Assembly: GCA_964610765.1 (NCBI GenBank)
Contig: CAZSWS010000032.1
Coordinates: forward strand, 1 to 29,401
Direction: 5' to 3'
From: CAZSWS01 sp964610765
Lineage (GTDB): Bacteria > Bacteroidota > Bacteroidia > Bacteroidales > Tannerellaceae
Length of the DNA stretch: 29,401 nt
Numbering within the stretch: the stretch's first letter is position 1; each line of letters begins with the position of its first letter. The notes under the pieces were generated by a model. It did no database searches. It saw nothing but the letters and a program-made list of their open reading frames with translations, and had not been told where the DNA came from. Below are positions 6,785 to 14,462 of the stretch, one piece after another. Position numbers and translations under genes: made by a program.

Positions 6785-9091
6785 ATGATGAAAAAACTAA
6801 TGCTCTTTGCTTTCTTCTTCTTATCCTGTATGAACCTGTTGGCACAACAAATTGAGGGTAGGGTTACGAATAAAAAACAACACCCCATTGAGTTTGCAAC
6901 AATCGTACTGCAAACGGTCGATTCTGTTTACGAAGATGTAGCATATAGTGATTCGTTAGGGTATTTTCGCTTTGATAGTCCACTCACCAACTATCGGATA
7001 TTGGTGCAGCATTTGGGATATCAATCGTTTGAAGGGATGTTTACCACTCACCAAGTCGGCACTATTACACTCGAAACACAAGAACATGAGCTGACTGAGG
7101 TTTTAGTAACCGGTGAGCGTCCCTTGGTGCAGGTGATTGAGGGTAGAATGACCTACGATATGCCACGCCTACTGGAAGGGAAGGTGGTTAGTAGTGTTTA
7201 TGATGCCCTCTTGCACCTTCCCGGTGTGTATGAACAACAAGAAGTGCTGACGTTGGCGGGTGCTCCCTCGTTGCATATCATTCTGAATGGTCAATTGAGC
7301 ACTTTGTCTTATTCTCAATTGATGCAGCTGTTGAAAAGCATACCTAAAGAGCGAGTGGAGAAAGCGGAGATTATGTATGCTGCACCACCTCAGTATCATG
7401 TTCGGGGAGCGGCTATCAATATATTGTTGAACGGAGGACAAACGGAAGCGCCCCAATTGCAAGGACAGGTAAATGGGGGGTACAGACAATCTCATTATGC
7501 CAATTATGATGCCGGATTGACCCTGTTATACACGAAGCCCAAGCTGTCGATGGACTTGCTGTATGCCTTTGGCGCAAACAAAACGCGAACAGGGCTGGAT
7601 TTAGATTCAAAGCATACACTGGCTGATGAAATATATCCTATAGAACAGTTTAATCGAGGCTATGCCAATGGAATGACACATACTCTTCGTCTGGGAACTG
7701 ACTTTAATTTGAACGAAAAAAATCAATTAAGTGTTGCTTATACCACTCAACTAAGTCCGTCAGGAAAAGCTTATGAAGCCTCAGAAGGAACATTTTCTCA
7801 ATCAACCAATACGAAAAGAAAGACAGCTGGTAAGCCGCAGCAAATGCACAACTTCATGGTGAATTATACCTCAGGGTTTGGACTGAAAACCGGAGCAGAC
7901 TATACCTTTTTTCAAAGCCATACCACGCAATACTATGAAGAGATGATGACCGGAAAAGAAGACCGATTTGAAGCGTATTCTAAGCAAGATATTGGCCGAT
8001 TATCCATGTATGCCGACCAAAAATTTTCAATAGGCAAAAATTGGACACTGAACTTTGGAGGGCGGTTTATGTATGCTTCGGATAGAAGTTCTCAGCGTTA
8101 TCATTCGTTGTCGGGAAAAGATATGACTACGTCCGACAGTGAGAGTAATCTGGATGAATATACGTATAATCTTTATGCCGGTTTTGCGAAGTCTTTTTCT
8201 GAGAAGCTGTCGCTTTCAGCCTCTTTGACCGGAGAGTATTACAAATATAATGAGCTGGACGAATGGAGTGTTTTTCCGGTTATGGAACTAACCTATTTAG
8301 CCCGACCGGAACATATCTTTCAACTGTCGCTTTCAACCGACAAGGCTTATCCCAGTTATTGGGAACTGATGAATTCGGTAGGCTATTTGAATGGATATGC
8401 AGAAATACATGGAAATCCTTTGCTTAAACCATATAAAAATTACTCGCTTCAACTCAACTATATCTTGAAGGGGAAGTATGTGCTTACGGGTTATATGAAC
8501 TATCAGGACGATTATTTTGAACAATTGCCTTATCAGTCGCCGGAAAGATTGGCACTCCTATATAAAACAACCAACTATAAGTACGGTTTAATGACGGGAG
8601 TAAATCTAGTCGTTCCGTTTCGGGTAGGAAAAGTGTTAGACTCTCGGCTGATGGTGAATGGATTTTATAAAAAGGTAGAAAGTAATCGCTTTCATGGTAC
8701 TTCTTTTTTGAACGACCGATGGGCAGTTTATGGACATCTGATGAATACGATTAACGTGTCGGGCAAGCCGGATATCAAAATTGAGCTGTCAGGATGGTAT
8801 CACTCAAAACCCATTCAAGGCCCCATGATTATGTCTGAACTGTATAGTGTAGATGCCGGTATCAAGTGGACATTCCTGAAAGATGCAGGCGAATTGCGCT
8901 TGAAAGCGAACGATTTGTTTAACCGGGGTTCAACTCCTAAGCTGCTGGATATGCGTTATGACAAGCAGAACTTACGAATGCGTATGCATCCGGATGGTCG
9001 ATTTGTGAGTGTTTCGTTTACGTATAAGTTTGGAGGATATAAAGAGAAAAAACGCCAAGAAGTAGACACTTCGCGGTTTGGGAATAAATAA
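6785..9091 (+). CDS. Outer-membrane beta-barrel receptor with carboxypeptidase-like regulatory domain
   Basis: A 768-residue exported protein. The signal peptide spans about 1-20 (ends LLAQ), followed by a carboxypeptidase-regulatory-like beta-sandwich (about 21-100) with the typical GRVTNKKQHPIEFATIVL start. A plug-like segment (about 105-220) and a long beta-barrel region rich in alternating aromatic residues complete it. It resembles the TonB-dependent-receptor-like 'outer membrane beta-barrel family' that Bacteroidota often encode beside two-component systems, rather than SusC, which is longer (about 1000 residues). No SusD gene is present. The start is ATG at 6785; ATG at 6788 is equally possible. 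The divergent kinase gene and the lipoprotein gene 17 bp downstream suggest a small envelope module. Substrate unknown. Confidence 0.85.
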   Translation: MMKKLMLFAFFFLSCMNLLAQQIEGRVTNKKQHPIEFATIVLQTVDSVYEDVAYSDSLGYFRFDSPLTNYRILVQHLGYQSFEGMFTTHQVGTITLETQEHELTEVLVTGERPLVQVIEGRMTYDMPRLLEGKVVSSVYDALLHLPGVYEQQEVLTLAGAPSLHIILNGQLSTLSYSQLMQLLKSIPKERVEKAEIMYAAPPQYHVRGAAINILLNGGQTEAPQLQGQVNGGYRQSHYANYDAGLTLLYTKPKLSMDLLYAFGANKTRTGLDLDSKHTLADEIYPIEQFNRGYANGMTHTLRLGTDFNLNEKNQLSVAYTTQLSPSGKAYEASEGTFSQSTNTKRKTAGKPQQMHNFMVNYTSGFGLKTGADYTFFQSHTTQYYEEMMTGKEDRFEAYSKQDIGRLSMYADQKFSIGKNWTLNFGGRFMYASDRSSQRYHSLSGKDMTTSDSESNLDEYTYNLYAGFAKSFSEKLSLSASLTGEYYKYNELDEWSVFPVMELTYLARPEHIFQLSLSTDKAYPSYWELMNSVGYLNGYAEIHGNPLLKPYKNYSLQLNYILKGKYVLTGYMNYQDDYFEQLPYQSPERLALLYKTTNYKYGLMTGVNLVVPFRVGKVLDSRLMVNGFYKKVESNRFHGTSFLNDRWAVYGHLMNTINVSGKPDIKIELSGWYHSKPIQGPMIMSELYSVDAGIKWTFLKDAGELRLKANDLFNRGSTPKLLDMRYDKQNLRMRMHPDGRFVSVSFTYKFGGYKEKKRQEVDTSRFGNK

Positions 9092-9108
9092 ATCTAAAAT
9101 ATAAACAG

Positions 9109-9309
9109 ATGAAAAAGTGGATTTTACTATCAATTATCAGCTTAGCTTGTTTATTTATGAGTTCATGTGGTACGACCGTGCGTCTGGAACAGAAAGATCC
9201 GATGCTGTCCTTTGATAAGGAGCGAGCGAATCCAAAACCCGTTAAACCTCAAATTTTGGGTGAAAGTAAAAAGACCGAAGGGGTGGGGATGTCTTTTACA
9301 TTTGAGTAA
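9109..9309 (+). CDS. Small lipoprotein of unknown function
   Basis: A 66-residue protein with a clear lipoprotein signal: basic start MKKW, hydrophobic core and lipobox MSSC with Cys20. The residues after the cysteine (GTTVRL) lack the acidic surface-export signature, so the mature 47-residue protein is expected to face the periplasm. The tail is polar with several lysines and prolines and no recognisable domain. It starts 17 bp after the outer-membrane barrel gene on the same strand and is probably cotranscribed with it, perhaps as an accessory subunit. I do not recognise a family. Confidence 0.75.
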   Translation: MKKWILLSIISLACLFMSSCGTTVRLEQKDPMLSFDKERANPKPVKPQILGESKKTEGVGMSFTFE

Positions 9310-9327
9310 TCCCTCCGCCTTTCTTCG

Positions 9328-10053
9328 TTAGCGTGCTTCGCCGTATAGAATGATATAGGGCGAGAGCAGGCGGCAAGGGATAGGCAGCACTTTCAGTAGG
9401 TATGAAAAGACACGTACCACTTTCCGCGTCCGTTTGTTTTGAGGCTTTGGCTCTAACCAAAGCATGGGGGTTGAGGTGTATTTTACTTCAATATGCTTTA
9501 ACCCTAACTCTGTGGCTATCTGTTTGAGATACTTGCGATGCATGGACTTGAGATTGTGTGCCTTTAGATTCTCTCTGTCAAAAAGGTGTTGAACAAGACC
9601 GTTCAGCCCTCTGAAATTTGGAAGCACAATCAGCAAACTTCCTTTGTCGGATAATAAGCGTGCATGACGACTGATGATGTCGTGTGTATCTTCAAAATGC
9701 TCAATAAAACCGGATGAAAAGACAATGTCGTACAACTTATCACTCTGGTAAGTTAGAAAATCATGTTCGATACATTGAATACTTCCCGATGGAATATTGG
9801 CGGATGCTTCTAATTTATGTACGATGTTTTTGTCAATAAAAAAGTCTAATAAAGTAACATCCCGGCAAACATTTTTATAAAAATAGCCGGTGTTATAGCC
9901 GGGGAAACCGCCTATTTCGATAAAGCTTTGCTTCTTTTGCAACCGAGGGATGTATGGCTGGTAAATAACTTTGGTCGGGACATCCTCCAATATGTGGTTG
10001 TCCCAGTATGTTTTCCAAAACCCCCTGTCAGTTAAGCTTGCTTCAGTCGCCAT
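9328..10053 (-). CDS. Class I SAM-dependent methyltransferase
   Basis: A 241-residue cytosolic enzyme with a Rossmann-type methyltransferase fold. Motif I is FIEIGGFPG (about 44-52), the acidic residue at the end of strand 2 lies in LLDFFID, and the post-motif region carries DIVFSSGFIEHFED, the typical 'SxxxEH' element of Methyltransf_11/23 families. The C-terminal third is basic and contains a hydrophobic stretch near the end (LLKVLPIPCRLLSPYIIL), which may contact membranes. The substrate cannot be read from the sequence. It lies 19 bp downstream of the metallophosphoesterase gene on the same strand and is probably cotranscribed with it. It is convergent with the small lipoprotein gene across 18 bp, and I see no strong hairpin between them. 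Confidence 0.85.
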   Translation of the reverse strand: MATEASLTDRGFWKTYWDNHILEDVPTKVIYQPYIPRLQKKQSFIEIGGFPGYNTGYFYKNVCRDVTLLDFFIDKNIVHKLEASANIPSGSIQCIEHDFLTYQSDKLYDIVFSSGFIEHFEDTHDIISRHARLLSDKGSLLIVLPNFRGLNGLVQHLFDRENLKAHNLKSMHRKYLKQIATELGLKHIEVKYTSTPMLWLEPKPQNKRTRKVVRVFSYLLKVLPIPCRLLSPYIILYGEAR

Positions 10054-10072
10054 GTTGTGTTGGGTAATTGAG

Positions 10073-11074
10073 CTATTTCTTGATGAAGCTGTTTGGATAG
10101 GTCACCAATTGCTCTATGCCTTGTGCTGTGCGTATCCAGGTAGTAAACACTCGCTCTCCTTCTTTCATCTCAATGATGCGTGATCCGTTTGGCAAATCAT
10201 TGTATACCGTGTTACCTCCACTATAACGTCCATAAGCGAGTAAGACGCCGTGCCAAATAGCTGCATAGTCATTGTTGTGGTCGTGACCGACAAATGTTCC
10301 CATGATGTCTCCACACTCTTTGATGGCGGTGAAAAAGCCGGAGTTTAAAGCCGGTGCACAAACATTTTCGCGTTTAATGCCGTATGCCTGGCTGTTAGAT
10401 GCGGAGATAGCAGTGGCATATTCCGGAAAGGGGATATGGAAGAAGGCTAATGCAGGAAGAGGTGTTCCTCCGTTTTGCTCGGTCAATAGCTTGCTTTGTT
10501 CTTTATACCAGTTAATCTGATCGGTTTTGATATAGTCGTATCCGCCGATGTTTTTAATACTTGAGTAGGCATGAGAATCTATACAGTATAAAGCGGCTGC
10601 GGCTTTTTCTCCGGTTGAGCTTTTAACCATTAATATATAGTTTCCTACGCCTGAAAGTTCAGGAAAGAGGTCTTCAGAAAGGTTGTTTGCAAAGGGTTTA
10701 CCTAAGTCGAAGAGTTCTTGCCTGGTAAGTCCTTGTTCATCGTCATGATTGCCAAATACGAAGGCGAAGGGGATTTGCTTATCGTTTAGGAAAGTGAGGA
10801 TGTTCTCAAAGTTCTCTTTTCCAGGCTTACCATATATTATATCTCCGGTGAGAAGAATTAAATCCGGTTGTTCGTCGGCAATGACTTGACTAATACGTTC
10901 GAATGTGATATCTGATGCCGGGTTTTTATATTGTAAATGTAAATCGGTGAATTGGGCTATTTTGAATGTACCGTTAGCCCCAAACTTCAAGGTGGGCTTT
11001 TCTGCTTGAACAGGCAGCGATATGAGTGAAAATAAACAAATAATCAGTCCGCTTAAAAGGCTTACTCTTTTCAT
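10073..11074 (-). CDS. Exported calcineurin-like metallophosphoesterase
   Basis: A 333-residue secreted phosphoesterase. The signal peptide ends at VQA (cleavage after Ala24). The dinuclear-metal motifs are all visible in order: D44-x-H46 in FTDLHL, GD in LLTGDIIYG, GNHD in FVFGNHDDE, a later His in FFHIPF, and GHDHNND near 265. This set matches the family of calcineurin-like proteins related to purple acid phosphatase 29 / DCR2. The enzyme probably acts in the periplasm on phosphomonoesters or diesters; its natural substrate is unknown. It is first in a two-gene unit with the methyltransferase and diverges from recO over about 127 bp. Confidence 0.92.
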   Translation of the reverse strand: MKRVSLLSGLIICLFSLISLPVQAEKPTLKFGANGTFKIAQFTDLHLQYKNPASDITFERISQVIADEQPDLILLTGDIIYGKPGKENFENILTFLNDKQIPFAFVFGNHDDEQGLTRQELFDLGKPFANNLSEDLFPELSGVGNYILMVKSSTGEKAAAALYCIDSHAYSSIKNIGGYDYIKTDQINWYKEQSKLLTEQNGGTPLPALAFFHIPFPEYATAISASNSQAYGIKRENVCAPALNSGFFTAIKECGDIMGTFVGHDHNNDYAAIWHGVLLAYGRYSGGNTVYNDLPNGSRIIEMKEGERVFTTWIRTAQGIEQLVTYPNSFIKK

Positions 11075-11101
11075 GTATCAATTATTTTTTAGATTGTTCA
11101 T

Positions 11102-11109
11102 CAAAAGTA
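11102..11109 (-). promoter_or_regulatory. Bacteroides-type -7 box for the metallophosphoesterase gene
   Basis: On the minus strand this reads TACTTTTG, an exact TAnnTTTG match, 27 bp upstream of the ATG at 11074. A weak ATTG lies 18 bp further upstream in place of the -33 TTTG. Confidence 0.45.
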
Positions 11110-11175
11110 CGTATAATTCTCGAAAGCCAATTTGATATATGTATTTCATTTACTAGTAATGAGTTACTTTTTAAG

Positions 11176-11183
11176 TAAGTTTG
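11176..11183 (+). promoter_or_regulatory. Bacteroides-type -7 box for recO
   Basis: taagtttg matches TAnnTTTG exactly and ends 18 bp before the ATG at 11202. The in-frame TTG at 11181 is part of this box, so a promoter here argues against translation starting at that TTG. No convincing -33 element is seen. Confidence 0.45.
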
Positions 11184-11201
11184 CAATTGAAATTTAGTGA
11201 T

Positions 11202-11927
11202 ATGCAGCAGAAAACCCGGGGAATTATTTTACATACACTCAATTATAGCGATACCTATGCCATCGTACATATCTATACGGAGCAGCTAGGTCGTGTTGCC
11301 TATCTGGTGAGTCGTAAGCGTGGTAAGAAAAGTGGCGTGAGTCGCTCATTATTTATGCCACTGACGGTTGTTGAGATGGATGTTATTCATCAGCATAAGC
11401 GTGATATACAACGGATAAAGGAGGTGCGAGCCGTTTTGCAGCCGGTAGCAATCTCAACTAATCCGGTGAAGAATGCTATTGGGCTATTTTTGGCTGAAGT
11501 CTTGTATAGGGTGGTGAAAGACAAAGAAGGGAACGCTGTTTTATTCGACTTTCTGCTGCGCTCTATCCAGTGGCTGGAAGAAAAGGAGCAAGGTATTCCT
11601 AACTTTCATTTAATATTCCTAATGCATTTACCTCGCTTCTATGGCATTTTCCCTAATACGGAACATTATACAAAGAATAGCTATTTTGACTTGCTGAATG
11701 CTGAGTTTGTATCACGATTACCGCTGCATGAGCACTATTTGAACCCGGATGAAAGCTTGGTATTCTTTCGACTGCTTAAAATGAGCTATGAGACTGCCGA
11801 ACTATATGCCTTTTCACGGCATGAACGGATGGCTATCATTCATCGCATCCTGGAGTATTACCGATTACATCTTCCGGAATTCTCTGAAATCAAATCGCTG
11901 GCAGTTATGCAAAGCTTGTTTGAATAG
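11202..11927 (+). CDS. recO: DNA repair protein RecO
   Basis: RecO works with RecF and RecR to load RecA on single-stranded DNA coated with SSB during gap repair. The 241-residue product opens with the family's conserved start (M-x-x-K-T-R-G-I-I-L) and an OB-fold domain (about 1-80), followed by an all-helical C-terminal domain. The four-cysteine zinc site found in many RecO proteins is absent, which is common in this phylum. A longer frame from TTG at 11181 is possible, but that codon falls inside a -7 promoter-like box and the family alignment begins at the ATG, so I place the start at 11202. It stands alone and converges on the HAD gene with a 6-bp gap. Confidence 0.93.
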   Translation: MQQKTRGIILHTLNYSDTYAIVHIYTEQLGRVAYLVSRKRGKKSGVSRSLFMPLTVVEMDVIHQHKRDIQRIKEVRAVLQPVAISTNPVKNAIGLFLAEVLYRVVKDKEGNAVLFDFLLRSIQWLEEKEQGIPNFHLIFLMHLPRFYGIFPNTEHYTKNSYFDLLNAEFVSRLPLHEHYLNPDESLVFFRLLKMSYETAELYAFSRHERMAIIHRILEYYRLHLPEFSEIKSLAVMQSLFE

Positions 11928-11933
11928 CTGTTT

Positions 11934-12659
11934 TTAGTCCAGCTTAAATAGGTCTTTTATTTGTGTAAAGTCGGTGATGATCTCGTCGGCTTTTTCATCG
12001 CCGGTATAGTCTAGCCATCCGGTGTTCTTTAGCCAAACAGTTTGACACCCCAACGAGTCAGCGGGGATAATATCTTTGGGATGTGAATCGCCGAAGACAA
12101 CCACGCGGTCGGCAGGAAGGTTTAGCTTTTCTAAGCCTAGTTTAAAAATCATAGGGTCAGGCTTGCGTACTCCTACGACGGCAGATTCAACAATTTCGTT
12201 GAACATGGTATCTAAATAGAAGTTTTGTAATACGGTGCGGATATTGCCATAGAAATTAGATACTAGCACAATGGGATAGCGTTCTTTCAGTTTGTTCAGA
12301 ATGGGTATGGCGCTAGCTACGGTAAATTTAGCTGTTCCGTAGGAGTGGAATGCAACTTGTGCAAACTTCTGGTTCATAGCTTCGTCAATGGGTAATAAGT
12401 CATGCTCATTCAACCATTGTTGTTGCAAGCCAATTTTTATGCGAAGCATGTCCATGAAGTTATGGGAAGGGAGAATGAGTAAAGTGCGCCCTAGGGTGCG
12501 TTCAGCAAAGACGTAGGCTTCGCGAAAATCATTCTTACTAACCGGTATATCTACTTCTTGATAGGCTTTCCAAAATACTTCCGACCAGTGAACTCCGTTA
12601 CTGTCTATGGTTCCTCCGTAATCAAATATAAGTCCTTTAACTCTATCTAGGTTTAGCAT
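11934..12659 (-). CDS. HAD-superfamily hydrolase, last gene of inositol cluster
   Basis: A 241-residue HAD-fold protein with a helical cap (about 20-105). Motif I is IFDYGGT: the nucleophile Asp13 is present but the residue two positions on, normally an Asp acting as general acid/base in phosphatases, is Gly15. Motif II is the Ser of LVSNF, motif III the Lys of VRKPDP, motif IV the GDSHPKD acidic loop. It starts 2 bp after the CDP-alcohol phosphatidyltransferase stop codon, so it is the tightly coupled end of that operon. Position suggests it could dephosphorylate an inositol-phosphate lipid intermediate, replacing the separate phosphatase step known in Bacteroides inositol lipid synthesis. 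The missing second Asp makes this uncertain; other HAD reactions are possible. Confidence 0.85.
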   Translation of the reverse strand: MLNLDRVKGLIFDYGGTIDSNGVHWSEVFWKAYQEVDIPVSKNDFREAYVFAERTLGRTLLILPSHNFMDMLRIKIGLQQQWLNEHDLLPIDEAMNQKFAQVAFHSYGTAKFTVASAIPILNKLKERYPIVLVSNFYGNIRTVLQNFYLDTMFNEIVESAVVGVRKPDPMIFKLGLEKLNLPADRVVVFGDSHPKDIIPADSLGCQTVWLKNTGWLDYTGDEKADEIITDFTQIKDLFKLD

Positions 12660-12661
12660 GT

Positions 12662-13594
12662 TTATTGGGGGTATTTATTGGCAATAATTTCGTTGTAAAA
12701 ATGTTTGCTGATTGATTCATGTTTGCACACCATATACACGAGCATTCCATTTAGGATAGTCATTTCAAAAACAAAGTATAACCAAGGAATATTGATTAAA
12801 AGGCTGATGAATAGTGCAATGATTCTCGTGTTGAACGACAGCATATTGGTATATTTCATAAGAGGCAGGCTTTTCTTTCTGAAGTCTGCTCTTAGCTGTT
12901 GGGGTATATTGTCAGCATACCGTTCTTTTATTAACTTATTAAGTCGCTGAAAAGAGGGCGATAGCCTTTCCTGTTCTTGCGTATAATTGAGGTAAAAAGT
13001 TTCAAATAGTTTGTATATAAAATCTTTACTCCAACTTAATTTCTTGTAGTTCTCTTTCAGTTCAGCAGAATTACTTAACTCGCTACCGGATTTTCCTTTG
13101 AGAAATAAAAGATGGATGTTCCGGTAATAATCGGCCATGGATGCTTGCTTGCTATGGAAGAAACCTGTGATAGCGGCAAATATCCAAATCCAAATATGCC
13201 ACTCAGGAGTTAGGCGGAGACAAATAGCCGCGTAGATACTTATAAACCAAACATCTCCGCAAGCTCCATCCAGAATTCTTCCCAGCTGGCTTTTTTGACC
13301 GGTCATTCGGGCTAGCTGACCATCCGCACTGTCGTAGGTATTTGCCCAAACGAGCAAAATCATACCCAGCAGATTGATTCGTAAGTCTTCAAAATAGTAG
13401 CATACACCGGCAGCTAGACCAATGAAAATGGCGGCGATAGTAATTGCGTTGGGAGAAATGTTGAGCTTGTTGAAAAAAAGCGCCCATTGATAGCCTATAG
13501 GTCTGTAAAAGTGTATGTCGATAAACTCTTCAGTATCTAGTGACTTGAGCGTAGATTCAATAGCCGGATTAAGTATTTTCTTTTGTTGTTTCAT
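12662..13594 (-). CDS. CDP-alcohol phosphatidyltransferase, probable inositol-lipid synthase
   Basis: A 310-residue integral membrane enzyme of the family that transfers a phosphoalcohol or phosphatidyl group from a CDP donor. The signature is nearly complete: D88-x2-D91-G92-x2-A95-R96, eight residues, G105-x3-D109. The last step deviates: the expected fourth Asp position (113) is Gly and an Asp follows at 114, giving D-x4-D instead of D-x3-D. About six hydrophobic segments are visible; the protein is longer than a minimal ~200-residue family member, with extra N-terminal and central cytosolic segments. It overlaps the ATP-grasp gene by 4 bases. With inositol-phosphate synthase in the same cluster it probably makes phosphatidylinositol phosphate or another inositol phospholipid. 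Alternative: use of CDP-inositol, see findings. Confidence 0.88.
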   Translation of the reverse strand: MKQQKKILNPAIESTLKSLDTEEFIDIHFYRPIGYQWALFFNKLNISPNAITIAAIFIGLAAGVCYYFEDLRINLLGMILLVWANTYDSADGQLARMTGQKSQLGRILDGACGDVWFISIYAAICLRLTPEWHIWIWIFAAITGFFHSKQASMADYYRNIHLLFLKGKSGSELSNSAELKENYKKLSWSKDFIYKLFETFYLNYTQEQERLSPSFQRLNKLIKERYADNIPQQLRADFRKKSLPLMKYTNMLSFNTRIIALFISLLINIPWLYFVFEMTILNGMLVYMVCKHESISKHFYNEIIANKYPQ

Positions 13595-14451
13595 TTTTTT
13601 GAAGCAAAGTCATAAATGCATTGAGCAATATAAGGAGCCGCCTCTTTGCGGCAGGGAGCAAAGCTGGGCCAATCGTTGAAGTCAATAAGACGAATAGTGC
13701 CGTCTTCTGCAATGATGCAATCACCTCCGTAGATGTGTGTGTTCAGTGCTTGGGCTGCCCGATTAGATATTTTCTTTAATTCGTTTAAATCAAATGTATA
13801 ACCTCTGGCTGAACCATTGATTTGTTCAAGTCCAAACTTACTATGGTGATTGGACGTAGGGTAAAACCAATAATAAAAGTCGGTATTATAAACACCATAA
13901 AACTTAACAAGGTCGCCTTTGAGGTGTTCATTGATTACCGCAGACTCTATACCTCTCAAAGCATATTCCTTCAATATGCCTACGGCTTCTTCTTGATGTC
14001 TGACATAGGTTACGTCTTCCCGATGAATAGCATGAAAGTCTCCTCGTTTTATCCAACTGGTCTCAAACCCGGCTTCTGCAATCAGCTCCATATTGTCTTC
14101 AAGAGTAGATACAATTAAGCTTTTAGGATGTGGAATTTGATGTTGAATAAGAATTTCGGTCATTTTGCCTCGCGTGCAGTTCTCAATCCCATAACCGGAG
14201 TTGATAACCCGTACCCCTTTGTCTTCTAACTCCTGAAGCTTCTTGACACTGGTTCCGTCTCGAACCATATTGAAAATCACCGATTCGCTCGGAGTGTGAA
14301 CGATTAGGTCAGCTTCTGTATATTCATTGACTACACATCCCATTTGTTTGAGATGCTTGGCAGTCAGTCGGAAGATAGCAGCATCGTTGCCAATATGATT
14401 AGGAGAATAGGTTTGTTGCCTTTGAACGCCGGCTATAATAAGTTGCTTCAT
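13591..14451 (-). CDS. ATP-grasp-like protein of unknown substrate
   Basis: A 286-residue protein with features of the ATP-grasp fold (glutathione synthetase / RimK type). An N-terminal pre-ATP-grasp region comes first (about 1-95). A Lys in WIKRGDFHA probably contacts phosphate, the VINEHLKGDLVKFYGV segment corresponds to the adenine-binding strand and the next strand, and the C-terminal IRLIDFNDWPSF supplies the Asp and Asn usually seen as metal ligands (Glu/Asp-x-Asn). Enzymes of this fold join a carboxylate to an amine or thiol through an acyl-phosphate. It lies between the nucleotidyltransferase (11-bp gap) and the CDP-alcohol phosphatidyltransferase (4-base ATGA overlap), so its product must serve the inositol-lipid pathway or its regulation. 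Which group it ligates is unknown. The fold assignment rests on sparse motifs. Confidence 0.7.
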   Translation of the reverse strand: MKQLIIAGVQRQQTYSPNHIGNDAAIFRLTAKHLKQMGCVVNEYTEADLIVHTPSESVIFNMVRDGTSVKKLQELEDKGVRVINSGYGIENCTRGKMTEILIQHQIPHPKSLIVSTLEDNMELIAEAGFETSWIKRGDFHAIHREDVTYVRHQEEAVGILKEYALRGIESAVINEHLKGDLVKFYGVYNTDFYYWFYPTSNHHSKFGLEQINGSARGYTFDLNELKKISNRAAQALNTHIYGGDCIIAEDGTIRLIDFNDWPSFAPCRKEAAPYIAQCIYDFASKK

Positions 14452-14462
14452 ACGGTTTAAAA

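Noticed and set aside
6785..9091. SusC-type transporter of a polysaccharide utilisation locus
   Set aside because: It is too short (768 residues), has no SusD gene beside it, and is not near glycan-degrading genes.
11181..11201. TTG start for RecO seven codons upstream of the ATG
   Set aside because: The TTG is part of a -7 promoter-like box and the conserved RecO N-terminus begins at the ATG.
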